Source: Tenrec ecaudatus | Taxonomy: Eukaryota; Chordata; Mammalia; Afrosoricida; Tenrecidae | Length of the DNA: 64,000 bases | Reading direction: 5' to 3' | NCBI RefSeq assembly: GCF_050624435.1 | Contig: NC_134545.1 | Span: 88,378,063-88,442,062, forward strand | Part shown: piece after piece, positions 55,595 through 64,000 of the stretch | Position numbering within the stretch: the stretch's first letter is position 1 | Layout: each line of letters begins with the position of its first letter | Position numbers and translations under genes: made by a program | Notes under the pieces: model-generated | What the model saw: the letters and a program-made list of their open reading frames with translations, nothing else | The model's database searches: none | What the model was told of the DNA's origin: nothing

Positions 55595-55794
55595 GCAGCT
55601 GAGAGGTAAACAAGTTCATGTCAAAAGCGTCCCCAGGTGTCTTCTTTCCTAAGGAAGGAAGGGCGGGATGACTGGAAGGGCAGAGATGGAAGTGGACGTG
55701 TCACTCAAAGCCCTGTCCTTGGTCAGTCAGCCCGCAGACACCACAGCAAACATTTGCGGCAACAGTGGCGTGGCCGTGGAACCCAGAGTGGGCG

Positions 55795-55885
55795 AGATTT
55801 ACCTGGAAACCCCTGTGGGGCAGTTCCACTCTGTCCTGTAAGGGTGCTTGTATTGACGTGGCCGCCACCGGTGGATTAAGTCTGG
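55795..55885 (+). repeat. AfroSINE fragment
   Basis: 'ggaaacccctgtggggcagt' followed by 'tccactctgtcctgtaaggg'; only the 3' body is present. Confidence 0.75.
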
Positions 55886-55892
55886 TCATGCC

Positions 55893-56035
55893 AGAGCCCT
55901 GGATGCAAATGCTTAAGCGCTGTACTGCGGACCGAGGTTGGCAGCGTTCCACTGGAGAAAGACCCGGATCTCTACTTCTCTAAACATTACAGCCAAGAAA
56001 ACTCCTGGGGGTACTTCTACCCTATGTGGTCTCCC
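55893..56035 (+). repeat. AfroSINE
   Basis: Head 'agagccctggatgcaaatgc', B-box-like 'ccgaggttggcagcgttcca', body to 'ggtacttctaccctatg'. Confidence 0.75.
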
Positions 56036-56340
56036 AGCCACCCACAAGGCTCACTTCCGAAGGAGGCATCAAGGGAAAGCCCTGGGTTCTCGGGCTGAGA
56101 GACTGGAGGTGGGGCTGGCAGTGTGGAGGTGTCCCCAGGCCTGGGCCAGAGAAGACACCACACGGGGCACACCTCCTCCAGGCCAACACCTGCTGCAGCC
56201 AACCACTTCCTTAGAACTTGACAGCATCCCGGAAAATGCCATCCTCGGCTAGCTGGCGCCAGACGACGGCACGGCAGATGTGCAATGACTGCCATTAACT
56301 CCAGGTCTTTTGGTGCACTTTGGGTTTGGGCTCCCTTTTC

Positions 56341-56650
56341 CTGGCCCTTTCTTTTTGCCAGAGGGCTTTGTGTGTTTGCTGTTAGAACAAGCCTCCTTCT
56401 TACCTCAGGCTGTTCTCTCTTGTTCGGGATGAGGAGCAGGAGCATGACTCTCACGTGTCTGAGCTCACATGGGGGCTTTGGCGGATGGTGCCAGCCTGTT
56501 CTCCACAACAGAGACAACCCGGAACAGAACACTCACCGGCTCCCTAGGCTACCCGCCGCCATCTTCAGGGGGGCATTAAGGGACAATGTTATTTAGTCAT
56601 GTGTATTTAAATGCTGGGGGTGTAATCAGAAACTTTGAGATTCAGCATAA
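56341..56650 (+). repeat. Unnamed dispersed repeat with a YY1-type site, copy 2
   Basis: Partner of 41290-41590 in the same orientation: 'gctgttagaacaagcctcct', 'tacctcag', 'ccgccatcttca' (56551-56566 region), 'tatttagtca' and 'tgagattc'. This copy falls in the DNA just downstream of STN1. Confidence 0.7.
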
Positions 56651-57204
56651 GGAAAATGACAAACACAGAGTCATGTTGTACATCTATTTTTCTCACACTT
56701 CTGGTTGAGGTCTAACAGTACTCACCAAGGATTCAGACACCACCTCCGGGCACAGGAAAGTAGGAGAGCGGCATAGAGCCATTGAGACTGAGTGCCCCAA
56801 CCCTGCTTCTTAGACTGCCGAGAAGCCCTCAAGAATGTGCCCAGGAGTCTGAAATTTTTGAACTCTGCGCCGGGGCTTTGTGCGCCTAGCTCCTGTCAGA
56901 CATGGGCCTTCGGCGAGGCATGTCTTTCAAATCACGGACAGACTGACTAAGCTGCCAACACTGTCCTTCCCCTTCTGCTCCATGAGCGATGCCACTCCAG
57001 CCGGGTCAACAGGGGAGGGTTCTCTATGTTGTGGCTGAGATAAAAGCCAAGTCATCCCAGGGCCACAGCAGGGAGAAGGCAGCTTGCAGGACATGTGCAC
57101 CGCGCAGTACAGTCTATCAGGCGGTGACTGTGTCCAGACACACAAGCCCAGCACAAGGGCTACAGTCCGAGCCTCCTCTTCCCCAGGCGGCCGTGCGCCC
57201 CTCC
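56651..57204 (-). other. STN1: STN1 3' UTR / downstream flank
   Basis: DNA immediately past the STN1 stop codon on the minus strand. Some of it must be 3' UTR, but I find no convincing minus-strand AATAAA within 500 bp, so I cannot place the transcript end. Confidence 0.6.
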
Positions 57205-57362
57205 TCAGAAGGCCATGTAGTGGTGCTCCCTGGTGCTGACGATGTCACTCCGGTCCTCCAGGAGCTCCAGCACCTGCTGCAGCACTGCTTCGCTCAGGCC
57301 TGGGCTGACACTCAGGCGAGCACAGGCCAAGATGTGCAGGAAGTGGCAGCCCCGCTCCACGT
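57205..57362 (-). CDS. STN1: STN1 (OBFC1) last coding exon
   Basis: On the minus strand a pyrimidine-rich acceptor ending 'tttcctgcag' precedes the exon at 57362. The exon starts in phase 1: its first two bases complete a His codon with the last C of the previous exon. It encodes [17 protein letters not shown], then [18 protein letters not shown], and ends ...HHYMAF before TGA (57205-57207). This is the C-terminus of vertebrate STN1 almost residue for residue, by memory. It lies in the second winged-helix domain. STN1 is the OB-fold subunit that joins CTC1 and TEN1 in the CST complex, binding telomeric single strands and stimulating polymerase alpha-primase fill-in. Differences such as Arg for Gln and His for Tyr are ordinary ortholog variation. 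No frameshift. Confidence 0.96.
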
Positions 57363-57454
57363 CTGCAGGAAAAGAGGCAGGTGGCCGTGTTCAGGCATGT
57401 CTAGCAGGCCCTCTTGGTCCTCCCGCTTAAGTGGAAGCATCACCAGCCCCTGGC

Positions 57455-57605
57455 TAAGCAAAGTGTGGGCCAAGGCCCGGCGGCATCAGCATCACCTGGG
57501 AGCTTGTTTGAAAATGCAGAAGCTCAGGCCCTCCCGAGAGTCTTTGCCCAGAGGATTCGTGAGCACGCTGAAGTTGAGGCCCACCAGCCTCGACCGTCAG
57601 CCCAA
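57455..57605 (+). repeat. MER5A-like hAT (Charlie) element
   Basis: 'gcggcatcagcatcacctgg', 'gagcttgtttgaaaatgcag' and 'ctcaggccctcccgagagtc' are a clear match to the MER5A pattern. Confidence 0.85.
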
Positions 57606-59203
57606 ATGACACAGAACAAAGACACCGACACCCCTGTTCTCGGCCCCACTGCCCAGTCATGTGGATTCAGCTCTCTGATGGCCAAGACGCCCAACCAGTG
57701 ATTTAGATGCAGTGGCACTCTGCCCTTGGCCATCTTTTCCTCGGAGACAGTGACGCCTAGGAGAGCATCCCCGCAGGGTGGACCCCTGGCCTCCCAGGCG
57801 AAGCCCGCTGCAGCTTCACAACAGAGCAGGGCAGCGGTGGCTCAGCAGTGATGGAGCCAAGAAGCCTTGCCTGATGGGTTCTGGAAATCTTTCCTTTCTC
57901 CTCAGGGCTAAGACCACGTGGCATACATTGGCACCCATTCCAGGTTTAGGAGCGGGGCCCTACAATGGTTGATTGACTTGAGCATAGCATTCACCACAGG
58001 CTCTGACCCAGAGGGAGGGTCATGCCAGCAATGTCTTGGGTTGTGGTTTGTTTACCTTTCTGCCTTTTTTCCCTACCAAAGTGAGTAAAACAGAAACACA
58101 ACACATTGCATTACATTTAGGGAAAGCGATAGATTTTGAATGGTCATTTCCATTATAGTTGCACATGGCTTATGAAATATCGTTATCAACTGATTGAGTC
58201 ATGATGTGGAGGTGGGATTCCAACTCTGAATACAGGTCTAGCCGACCTCCCACAGAGAAGCCCACCTACCATCCTCGGAGCTCCGCCTCTGCCCGCGGCA
58301 CTGCTCCAGACCACCACGCAGCCAGCACTCTTCCCAGAGGCTCAAGAGCCTTTGTGGCGCTGGGCAAAGTACAGCGAGGGCTGCATCCTCCAGGCCTTCC
58401 TGGCCCTGGGCAGGTCAGGCGTTCTTAGATCTCCCAGTGTCAGTCTCCTCAGGTGGTGGTGGGACGAGCTGGGAGCACTAACCCGCGGTCCCTTGGTAAA
58501 TTCTGGCCTCTAGTGGCTATGTCAGCTCCCGGTGGGGGTGACTGTTGGAAAACCTACCGCCACCAGAGGTCTCCACACTTCCAGGCTGTTTCCCCAACCA
58601 TCATCGCATGGTGCTGGGGAGGGGAAGCCGGTGGGAGAGTGGCCCGGGAGGGCTGACTGGTGGCAGGCCTGAATTTCAGCTGGGGCTCTGTTACACATCA
58701 TCAGTAAGAGGGCAGCGGCATCTACTTCACAGCAGCACCCCAAGGACTTGCTGCCCAGTCAGAAGTCACAGAGCGATGATTGTCCCTAGTGTGAAACAGA
58801 GCCTGTCCCTGTTTTTCGGGGCTACTGTGAATGTAAGTGAGGGGTGTGTGGGTTCTCTGTCTACACTAGTCCTTCGACTCTCCTGTGGGCGGGAACCCCT
58901 TTGGAGGAACAAGTTGGAACTAAGGTGACACCTTCGGGGTGGAGTTCTTCCTTTCGGGGTGTGGGGCCATGGCTGCGCCCCCACACTAAAGTCAAATCTC
59001 AGATCTTTAACTTTAGCCCGTTTGAGAATAGAGGAAAATCCACACAGAGACCCTGCTAAAATGGCTTCCTTCTAGAATCCGGGTCAACATGAAACCCAAC
59101 AAAGCCAGCCTCTGGGTCTCCAGGCTGGAGAGTTAAGGGCTGGCACCTGTGCCAGGAGGTCAGCCAACACGGCACTCGCCCTTTCACAGCCCTGAAAGGA
59201 GCC

Positions 59204-59380
59204 CGGTGGCGTGCTGGGTGACAGGGTGGGCTGCCAATCAAGGCCAGCAGTTCAAACCCACCAGCCTCCCATGGGAGAAAGAGGAGACTCTTCTGTTTCT
59301 GTCAAGATCTCGCAGGTGCAGTTACTCTGTCCGGAGTTGTTCTGCAGTCAATCAGACCCGACGGCAGTGACACTGGTTCT
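59204..59380 (+). repeat. AfroSINE in the STN1 intron
   Basis: Head 'ggtggcgtgctgggtgacag', B-box region 'aaggccagcagttcaaaccc', tail 'cagacccgacggcagtgaca'. Confidence 0.88.
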
Positions 59381-59404
59381 TGGTTTCCATGTTCCCACCG
59401 CCAC

Positions 59405-59550
59405 ATAGTCCCTCCCAACTCACAGCGACGCTTCCTGGGATTTCCCAGGAGCAGACCGCCTCATTGTTTCCCCAAGGAGCGATGGGGAGGTTTGAACCAC
59501 CACCTCACGATCAGCAATCTAACACTGACCCAGAAGCGCCACACAGCCCT
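59405..59550 (-). repeat. AfroSINE in the STN1 intron
   Basis: Antisense: 'ccaactcacagcgacgcttc', 'gaggtttgaaccaccacctc', 'gaagcgccacacagccctg'. Confidence 0.85.
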
Positions 59551-59629
59551 GTACTCTTCAGACAGTTTCAGAAGCACACATTCATTTCATCCTCACGATA
59601 ACCAATGGCATCACCAGAAAACGCACTGC

Positions 59630-59815
59630 TGACCAGTTGGTGCTGACGCACAACGACCCTATCGGGCAGGGTAGAACTGCCCACGTGGGTTTCTGAGACT
59701 GCAACTCTCGACGGAAGTAGGAAGCCTCAGCTCTTTCCCTCGGGGTAGCTGGTGGCTTTGAACTGCTGACCTTAAGGCGAATAGCCCAACGCATAACCCC
59801 TACACCACCAGGCTG
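59630..59815 (-). repeat. AfroSINE in the STN1 intron
   Basis: Antisense: 'ggcagggtagaactgcccac', 'gtttctgagactgcaactct', 'ctttgaactgctgaccttaa', head 'acaccaccaggctg'. Confidence 0.9.
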
Positions 59816-59870
59816 TTATTATCATGCCCACCTCGCCTATGAAGAAACTGAGGCATAGACTACTGAGCTG
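59816..59870 (+). repeat. MIR core fragment
   Basis: 'tgaagaaactgaggcataga' is the MIR core; it abuts the preceding SINE. Confidence 0.65.
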
Positions 59871-60779
59871 TAGTCTTTTCCTGCTTGTAGGGATGGCCTC
59901 GGCTGGGACTTATAACCGTCAGAGGATCTCAAGCCATTCCATCACTCATTCAGAGAGAGAAAAACTCACGCCTAGTGGTTATCAGGACATTTTGGAAATG
60001 AGCTCCAGGCCAAGCGGGAAAGGATTAAAGGCGTAGCTGGATACCTGTCTCTACAAATAATGGAATTCAGTGCAGATCTTGAGAGACTCTTCCATGGAAG
60101 GTCTAACTAAAAAGAGGTAAGTTGGAGTTTACCTCGAGGTGCCCTGGAAGAAAGGCCTGGCGACCACTTGGGAAACACCAGCTCATGGAATCTACGGCGC
60201 GGAGCTCTGTGCTCACGACAGGGCGTCCCCTAGAGGCAGCCTGCTGCCTACTCACTCACTATTTCTATAGAAACTTAATCTAAGCATACACGTAGGTGTA
60301 GAAAGGACCTCTAGAAAGAAAGAGAAGCGAGTGCTTGGGATGGGGCTGGGAGCTGGCGTGGGGTGTAAGTCTGACATTTCTGTGGGTGCGTTGGCCCTGT
60401 TTACTGTATGGTGCCCACATGCTAGTATTTATAAGAACGTCTCTCATGCCAGAGATGTTTCTCATGGAGAGGAGGGTAGGAGTGGCGCTTAGCAGGTATT
60501 TACAGGCACTCCCAGGCCACCCTGCTCAAGTGTGCCACCGAGAGCTTGTCAGCTGCAGGTGAGGCTCCCGGCTTTCCGAGGCAGCTCCCACTGCTGGACA
60601 CAGAGGCGGGGCCCGTCCACTCTGACACACACACTCCCTGGAGCAGGAGTGGCCGGAACGCTCTAACTATGGGCACAAAACCTGGGGCTTCCATGGCCCT
60701 TTGGGCCACACAGGCTGTGGGGTCCTCTGGGAGATGGGGTGTGAATGCCACTGATTTGCCTCACTGAGGCTTGTGTCAA

Positions 60780-61400
60780 CTAATGCTGTTCTTGACGTAA
60801 CTCAAAAAAGAACCCAACCCGGCCCTGTTGTCGGAGGGACTCCACATTTCAGTCATTAAGTGCCCCTCAAACTGTGGGCAGTGTCTACACAACTACAGCC
60901 TCTCCTACCCTGAGACCAGAAGAACAAGATGGTGCTCAGCCACCACTTTGGACTGCCATTCTGCTCGGGGGGCTGGTAGCAGCCCCAGAGAGAATGATAG
61001 AGAATGCAGAACAAAACTCAGATTCCTTGGAAAGATCAACCTTCCTGGTCTGATGGAGACCACAGGAAGCCCTGAGCCTACCATCCTAACATAGCCTTCT
61101 AAGTGGGAACTGAAGTCACTCCCAGACGTCTGTTTTCAGCCAAACGATGGACTGACGGAGAACAAACAATAATATCACCTGTCAGGGATGTGCTATCCCT
61201 GACAATCCACTCCCAGGTCAACATTTAGTTGGGAGCAAGGAGGGTCAGGGAAGCTAAATCAAGGGAAAGAGAACAAACTGCACATAGTGAGAGCGCTGAC
61301 ACGATAAAGTTTGTAACCAACGTCACATAACAATTTGTATAAAATGCCCAAAAGGGAACCCATTTGGTTGCGTGAACTTCCACCTAAGACACAATACTTT
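60780..61400 (+). repeat. Afrotherian L1-type 3' UTR
   Basis: 'ctaccctgagaccagaagaa', 'caagatggtgctcagccacc', 'cctggtctgatggagaccac', 'gaactgaagtcactcccaga' and 'aaccaacgtcacataacaat' match, from memory, the 3' UTR of an L1 abundant in elephant. Runs to the end of its 3' region near 61400. Strong support for an afrotherian source. Confidence 0.65.
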
Positions 61401-62206
61401 TTTTCAAAAATTGTGCCGGGGAGGCTCTCTTTCCCCAGACGAGCGGGTACTTGTTCCTAGTCATCTGATTGGCCCAGGGAGCAGCTGGGAGTCCTGCCCA
61501 GAACTAAGCGATGGCCTCAGGCTCACCTTAAGGCCGGTGGTCAGGCCACCTGGGTTCTGACCTTGTTGGGCTGAAAGGCTACACAAGCTGGGGGCCTGGC
61601 CCGCTCCACCTGTGAGAAGGCCTGGCGGGGCCCAGGTGTTATGTGAGTGAGCAGGTAACATTGGAGGTGGCCTTCGCTAGAGAGGAACAAACCAGGTTAG
61701 CCACGAGCCTTCTACTTGCTTCTAGCACCAGAAAGTCACGGTCATCGCCAGCAAGCACATGTTTGCCAAAGGCAGTGTTGAAAAGTCACCTTTAAGACCA
61801 GCCAGTGTCCCCAAGTACCTACAGATGAGAGTGATGCTTTCTTCTCTGCTGAACCACAGCTTCAAACCGGTTTCATTTCTGCTTGCCCCTCGCTGAGAAT
61901 TTGCCTTTCCACCACGGAATACTGGTGCTATCCTTTAACAAGATCCCCAGGTGAGTCTTCTGGATCCATAAACATCTCTAAGATCTGTCAGAGTCACCTG
62001 GGGATCTGGCTAAACTGCTTCCCTGTATCTTGGGTGGAGAGGCAAATTCTCAGCTGGGGGTTGACCCCCAACTAGTGTGGAAATGCCAACATTCCTATCA
62101 CACTAGCTACAGTTGGAGTTATAACCACTAGGGGGTGACACAATGCCACTAAAGCTACTAATCATCACTTGCCAAGGTGGCCTTCTTCCAATTAACCCTG
62201 CCTCCC

Positions 62207-62400
62207 CTGTGGGTTTCTGAAGACTAGCTGTCAGGTGCAGCTGGGTCGTAGAAAGCCCCATCTTTCTCCAAGGGAGCAGCTGCTGTGATCACTGTTGACC
62301 ACCAGAGTAGAAAGCCTTGTCCTTTTCCTCTGCTAGTAGGATCACACTGCCGACCTTGAGGTTAGCAGCCTGACACATAACCACTTCACTCCCGGCGTCC
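62207..62400 (-). repeat. AfroSINE, diverged
   Basis: Antisense: 'tgtgggtttctgaagactag', 'gatcacactgccgaccttga', 'ggttagcagcctgacacata'. Confidence 0.75.
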
Positions 62401-62884
62401 TCATGGCTAGCGGGGGACAGACGCCGTGACTTGGATGCAGGGGAGCATAATATCCCAGGGGCAGGCGAAGAGAAATCAAAGGGGTGGGGGAGGACTGGGT
62501 AAACTATTGGGGGATTTGATAAATAGTTGTTGCATACCAAACTGATGATCAGAAATGTAAATCTCCGCCTCATTCACAATTAAAAATTATTTTTTAAGAT
62601 TATCATAAAAAAAGAGTTCTAGTCTAGGGCCAACCATACTGGATCAGAAGCATTACAATGACCTAGCGCTCATCTGTCTAGCCTCCTCCCTCCAGAATCA
62701 AATCCCCAGGGGCAGGCCTTCTCTCAGCTCACCAGGCTATAGTGCAGACGGACATGAGAAAGTGTCCCAGGGCTTCTGGAAAGCTTTATACAAATAGAAG
62801 GTGTTGACGTAACAGGGTAAGGGCACTTGTACTGTTTAACAAGCTCCAAGGTTGAATCCGAGTCAGAACAAGTGGGCCAGCCCC

Positions 62885-63010
62885 ACATGCATTACAGGGA
62901 GGAGGAAACGGAGGCTGAGAGGGCAGGTACCTGGACCAATCTCCCCTCAGCCCCATGTCTGAGTTGGGAAGTGGTCCCACGTCTTCAACTCTACACCCAA
63001 AGCTCCCTAG
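62885..63010 (+). repeat. MIR SINE beside an STN1 exon
   Basis: 'ggaggaaacggaggctgaga', 'ggtacctggaccaatctccc', 'ccacgtcttcaactctacac' follow the MIR core and 3' part. It ends about 40 bp from the STN1 exon edge, antisense to the gene. Confidence 0.75.
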
Positions 63011-63052
63011 AGGGGGCGCCTGTTCCCAGGGTGCCAGGCTCTCCCGACTTAC

Positions 63053-63125
63053 GATTTGGCTTCCGGCAGTCTTCTTGGATGATGCGGTGGACCTTCCTGA
63101 GCAGTTCTTTGTCTTCCCTGGTTAC
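63053..63125 (-). CDS. STN1: STN1 (OBFC1) penultimate coding exon
   Basis: Minus-strand exon of 73 bp between acceptor 'cctattag' (63126-63127 = AG) and donor GTAAGT. It starts in phase 0 and leaves one base over. It reads VTREDKELLRKVHRIIQEDC then RKPN, and the dangling C joins AC of the last exon to give His. It matches the segment of vertebrate STN1 just before the last exon (VTREDKDLHRKIHRIIQQDC in human, from memory). It belongs to the C-terminal winged-helix region. Splice phases of the two exons fit together without a shift, so the gene looks intact here. The upstream exons, encoding the OB fold and first winged helix, lie beyond base 64000. Confidence 0.96.
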
Positions 63126-63171
63126 CTAATAGGAAAGACAGCCAGAGAGAAGGCAGTCTTTAACCCTATGC

Positions 63172-63172
<1 letters not shown>

Positions 63173-63203
<31 letters not shown>
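63173..63203 (+). repeat. (CA)n microsatellite
   Basis: About 15 CA units, 48 bp inside the intron from the STN1 exon. Partly repeated flanks ('agagagaa[g]gcagtctttaaccc') occur on both sides of it at 63145-63166 and 63205-63227. Confidence 0.95.
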
Positions 63204-63205
<2 letters not shown>

Positions 63206-63834
63206 AGAGAGAAAGCAGTCTTTAACCCCATGCATGACATGCACACACACCCCTTGATGAGCATTTAAGGCAGTTTGGAGAGATTTCATGAGGCCTCCTC
63301 TCATGCCCAAAATTCCAATTTCAATACTTGGCAGATTGTGAACTCAGTTCTGTCCGTCAGCAGCTGGCCACTCGGCCGGCCCCAGAGACGTACCCTGGCC
63401 CGCAGTGGCAGCCAGATCTCTGGGGCTGTGGCGGGAGGATGGAGAATCTGCCCTTTGAAGGAGCAACTTTCGTACACACTCAGAACACAGCCCGCACAAT
63501 GTTCTTGCTTCAGTAGAGAGAAGTTAGAGGGAGGCCTGAGGATCAAAGTGGCCGGGCCGACACACCTTCCTCTGTCCTGTCCTATGAGTCGTTACTCTCT
63601 TCCTGGTCCACCCACAGTGGGAAGGTGGGGAAGGGAAGGGAAAGCTAACAGGAGAGTAAACAGCTTAGTCACTGAAAGCATTTTCTGTTCTCAAAGGCAA
63701 GGTAACCTACTTCCTCTTTCCACCAGCTCAGGTGAGAGGGCTGCAGCCAGACGGTGCCTGAGCCGCACCTTCACTGAGTGGTTGAGCACGAGGGGCGGAG
63801 CTGACAGCAGGGCTCCAGTGCAAAGCACCAGTTT

Positions 63835-63950
63835 TGGAAATGATGACGGCAACATGTGCACCAGGGTGCTTGGCACAACTGAATGGTGGATTGCTATGAG
63901 ATATGTACGAGCCCCCAATACAATGATTGATTAAAAGGAGGGGAAAAAAA
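63835..63950 (+). repeat. L1 3' end in the STN1 intron
   Basis: 'ggaaatgatgacggcaacat', 'gtgcttggcacaactgaatg' and 'gagcccccaatacaatgatt' are a diverged copy of the recurrent L1 3' terminus. Confidence 0.8.
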
Positions 63951-64000
63951 GAGAGGGGGGTGGAGGGAAGAAGGCAGTGGGGTGGGGAAGAAGCCTGCAA

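Larger units (their letters stand above)
57363..63052 (-). other. STN1: Last intron of STN1
   Basis: A 5.69-kb intron with donor GTAAGT (minus, 63047-63052) and acceptor CAG (57363-57365). It contains the MER5-like, AfroSINE, MIR and afrotherian L1-type repeats listed separately. The intervals 57610-59200, 59871-60779 and 61401-62206 hold nothing I recognise, and the C-rich or short open frames in them have no support. Confidence 0.92.
63126..64000 (-). other. STN1: Next STN1 intron (partial)
   Basis: Intron sequence upstream of the 63125 acceptor; no further STN1 exon is seen before the window ends. It holds a (CA)n at 63173-63203 and an L1 3' end at about 63835-63950. Confidence 0.85.

Noticed and set aside
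2840..62400. tRNA genes at the many 'gttcgaa/gtttgaacc' B-box motifs
   Set aside because: All sit in AfroSINE heads. None forms a complete cloverleaf with an intact acceptor stem.
63301..63546. A further STN1 exon between 63126 and 64000
   Set aside because: No minus-strand frame matches the STN1 segment expected before VTRED, and no suitable splice pair was found, so the next exon must lie outside the window.

Overview
The window is mammalian nuclear DNA. It has no operons, no dense coding and almost no usable open reading frames. It does have CpG-island promoters, GT-AG exon fragments and a very dense load of retroelements. The dominant short repeat is a tRNA-headed SINE of the AfroSINE type, with about 35 copies or pieces. 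It comes with RTE-class LINE fragments that share the SINE's 3' tail and with L1 3' UTRs of a kind I recall only from Afrotheria. The species is therefore very probably an afrotherian. A tenrec-like animal is my best guess, but the sequence alone does not fix the species.

Layout. The left end (about 400-2300) is a CpG island holding the first coding exon of SH3PXD2A (TKS5) on the minus strand, so the left 1.2 kb is the start of its first intron. From about 2.3 to 54.8 kb is an intergenic desert of nested repeats: AfroSINEs, RTE fragments, L1 copies of several ages, MaLR-like solo LTRs, MIR, L2 and MER5-like remnants, one mariner, one probable unassigned solo LTR and a 555-bp (ATC)n array. At 54.86-55.40 kb there is a second CpG island, with promoter-type motifs but no gene I can attach to it. 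From about 57.2 kb to the right edge lie the last two coding exons of STN1 (OBFC1), on the minus strand, separated by a 5.7-kb intron. The rest of STN1 lies beyond base 64000.

The order SH3PXD2A (-) then STN1 (-), with the intergenic space between the SH3PXD2A promoter and the STN1 3' end, is the arrangement I recall from human 10q24.33, so this is a conserved syntenic block. The two genes do unrelated jobs. TKS5 is the podosome/invadopodium PX-SH3 scaffold. STN1 is a subunit of the CST telomere and polymerase-alpha accessory complex.

I find no new protein system here. The observations most worth checking are the orphan CpG island, an array of three tandem L1 3' ends inserted as one unit inside a perfect 14-bp target-site duplication, several other nested insertions with readable duplications, an RTE tail expanded into a microsatellite, an inverted RTE composite, an interleaved mariner/L1 mosaic, and two dispersed repeat families I could not name.
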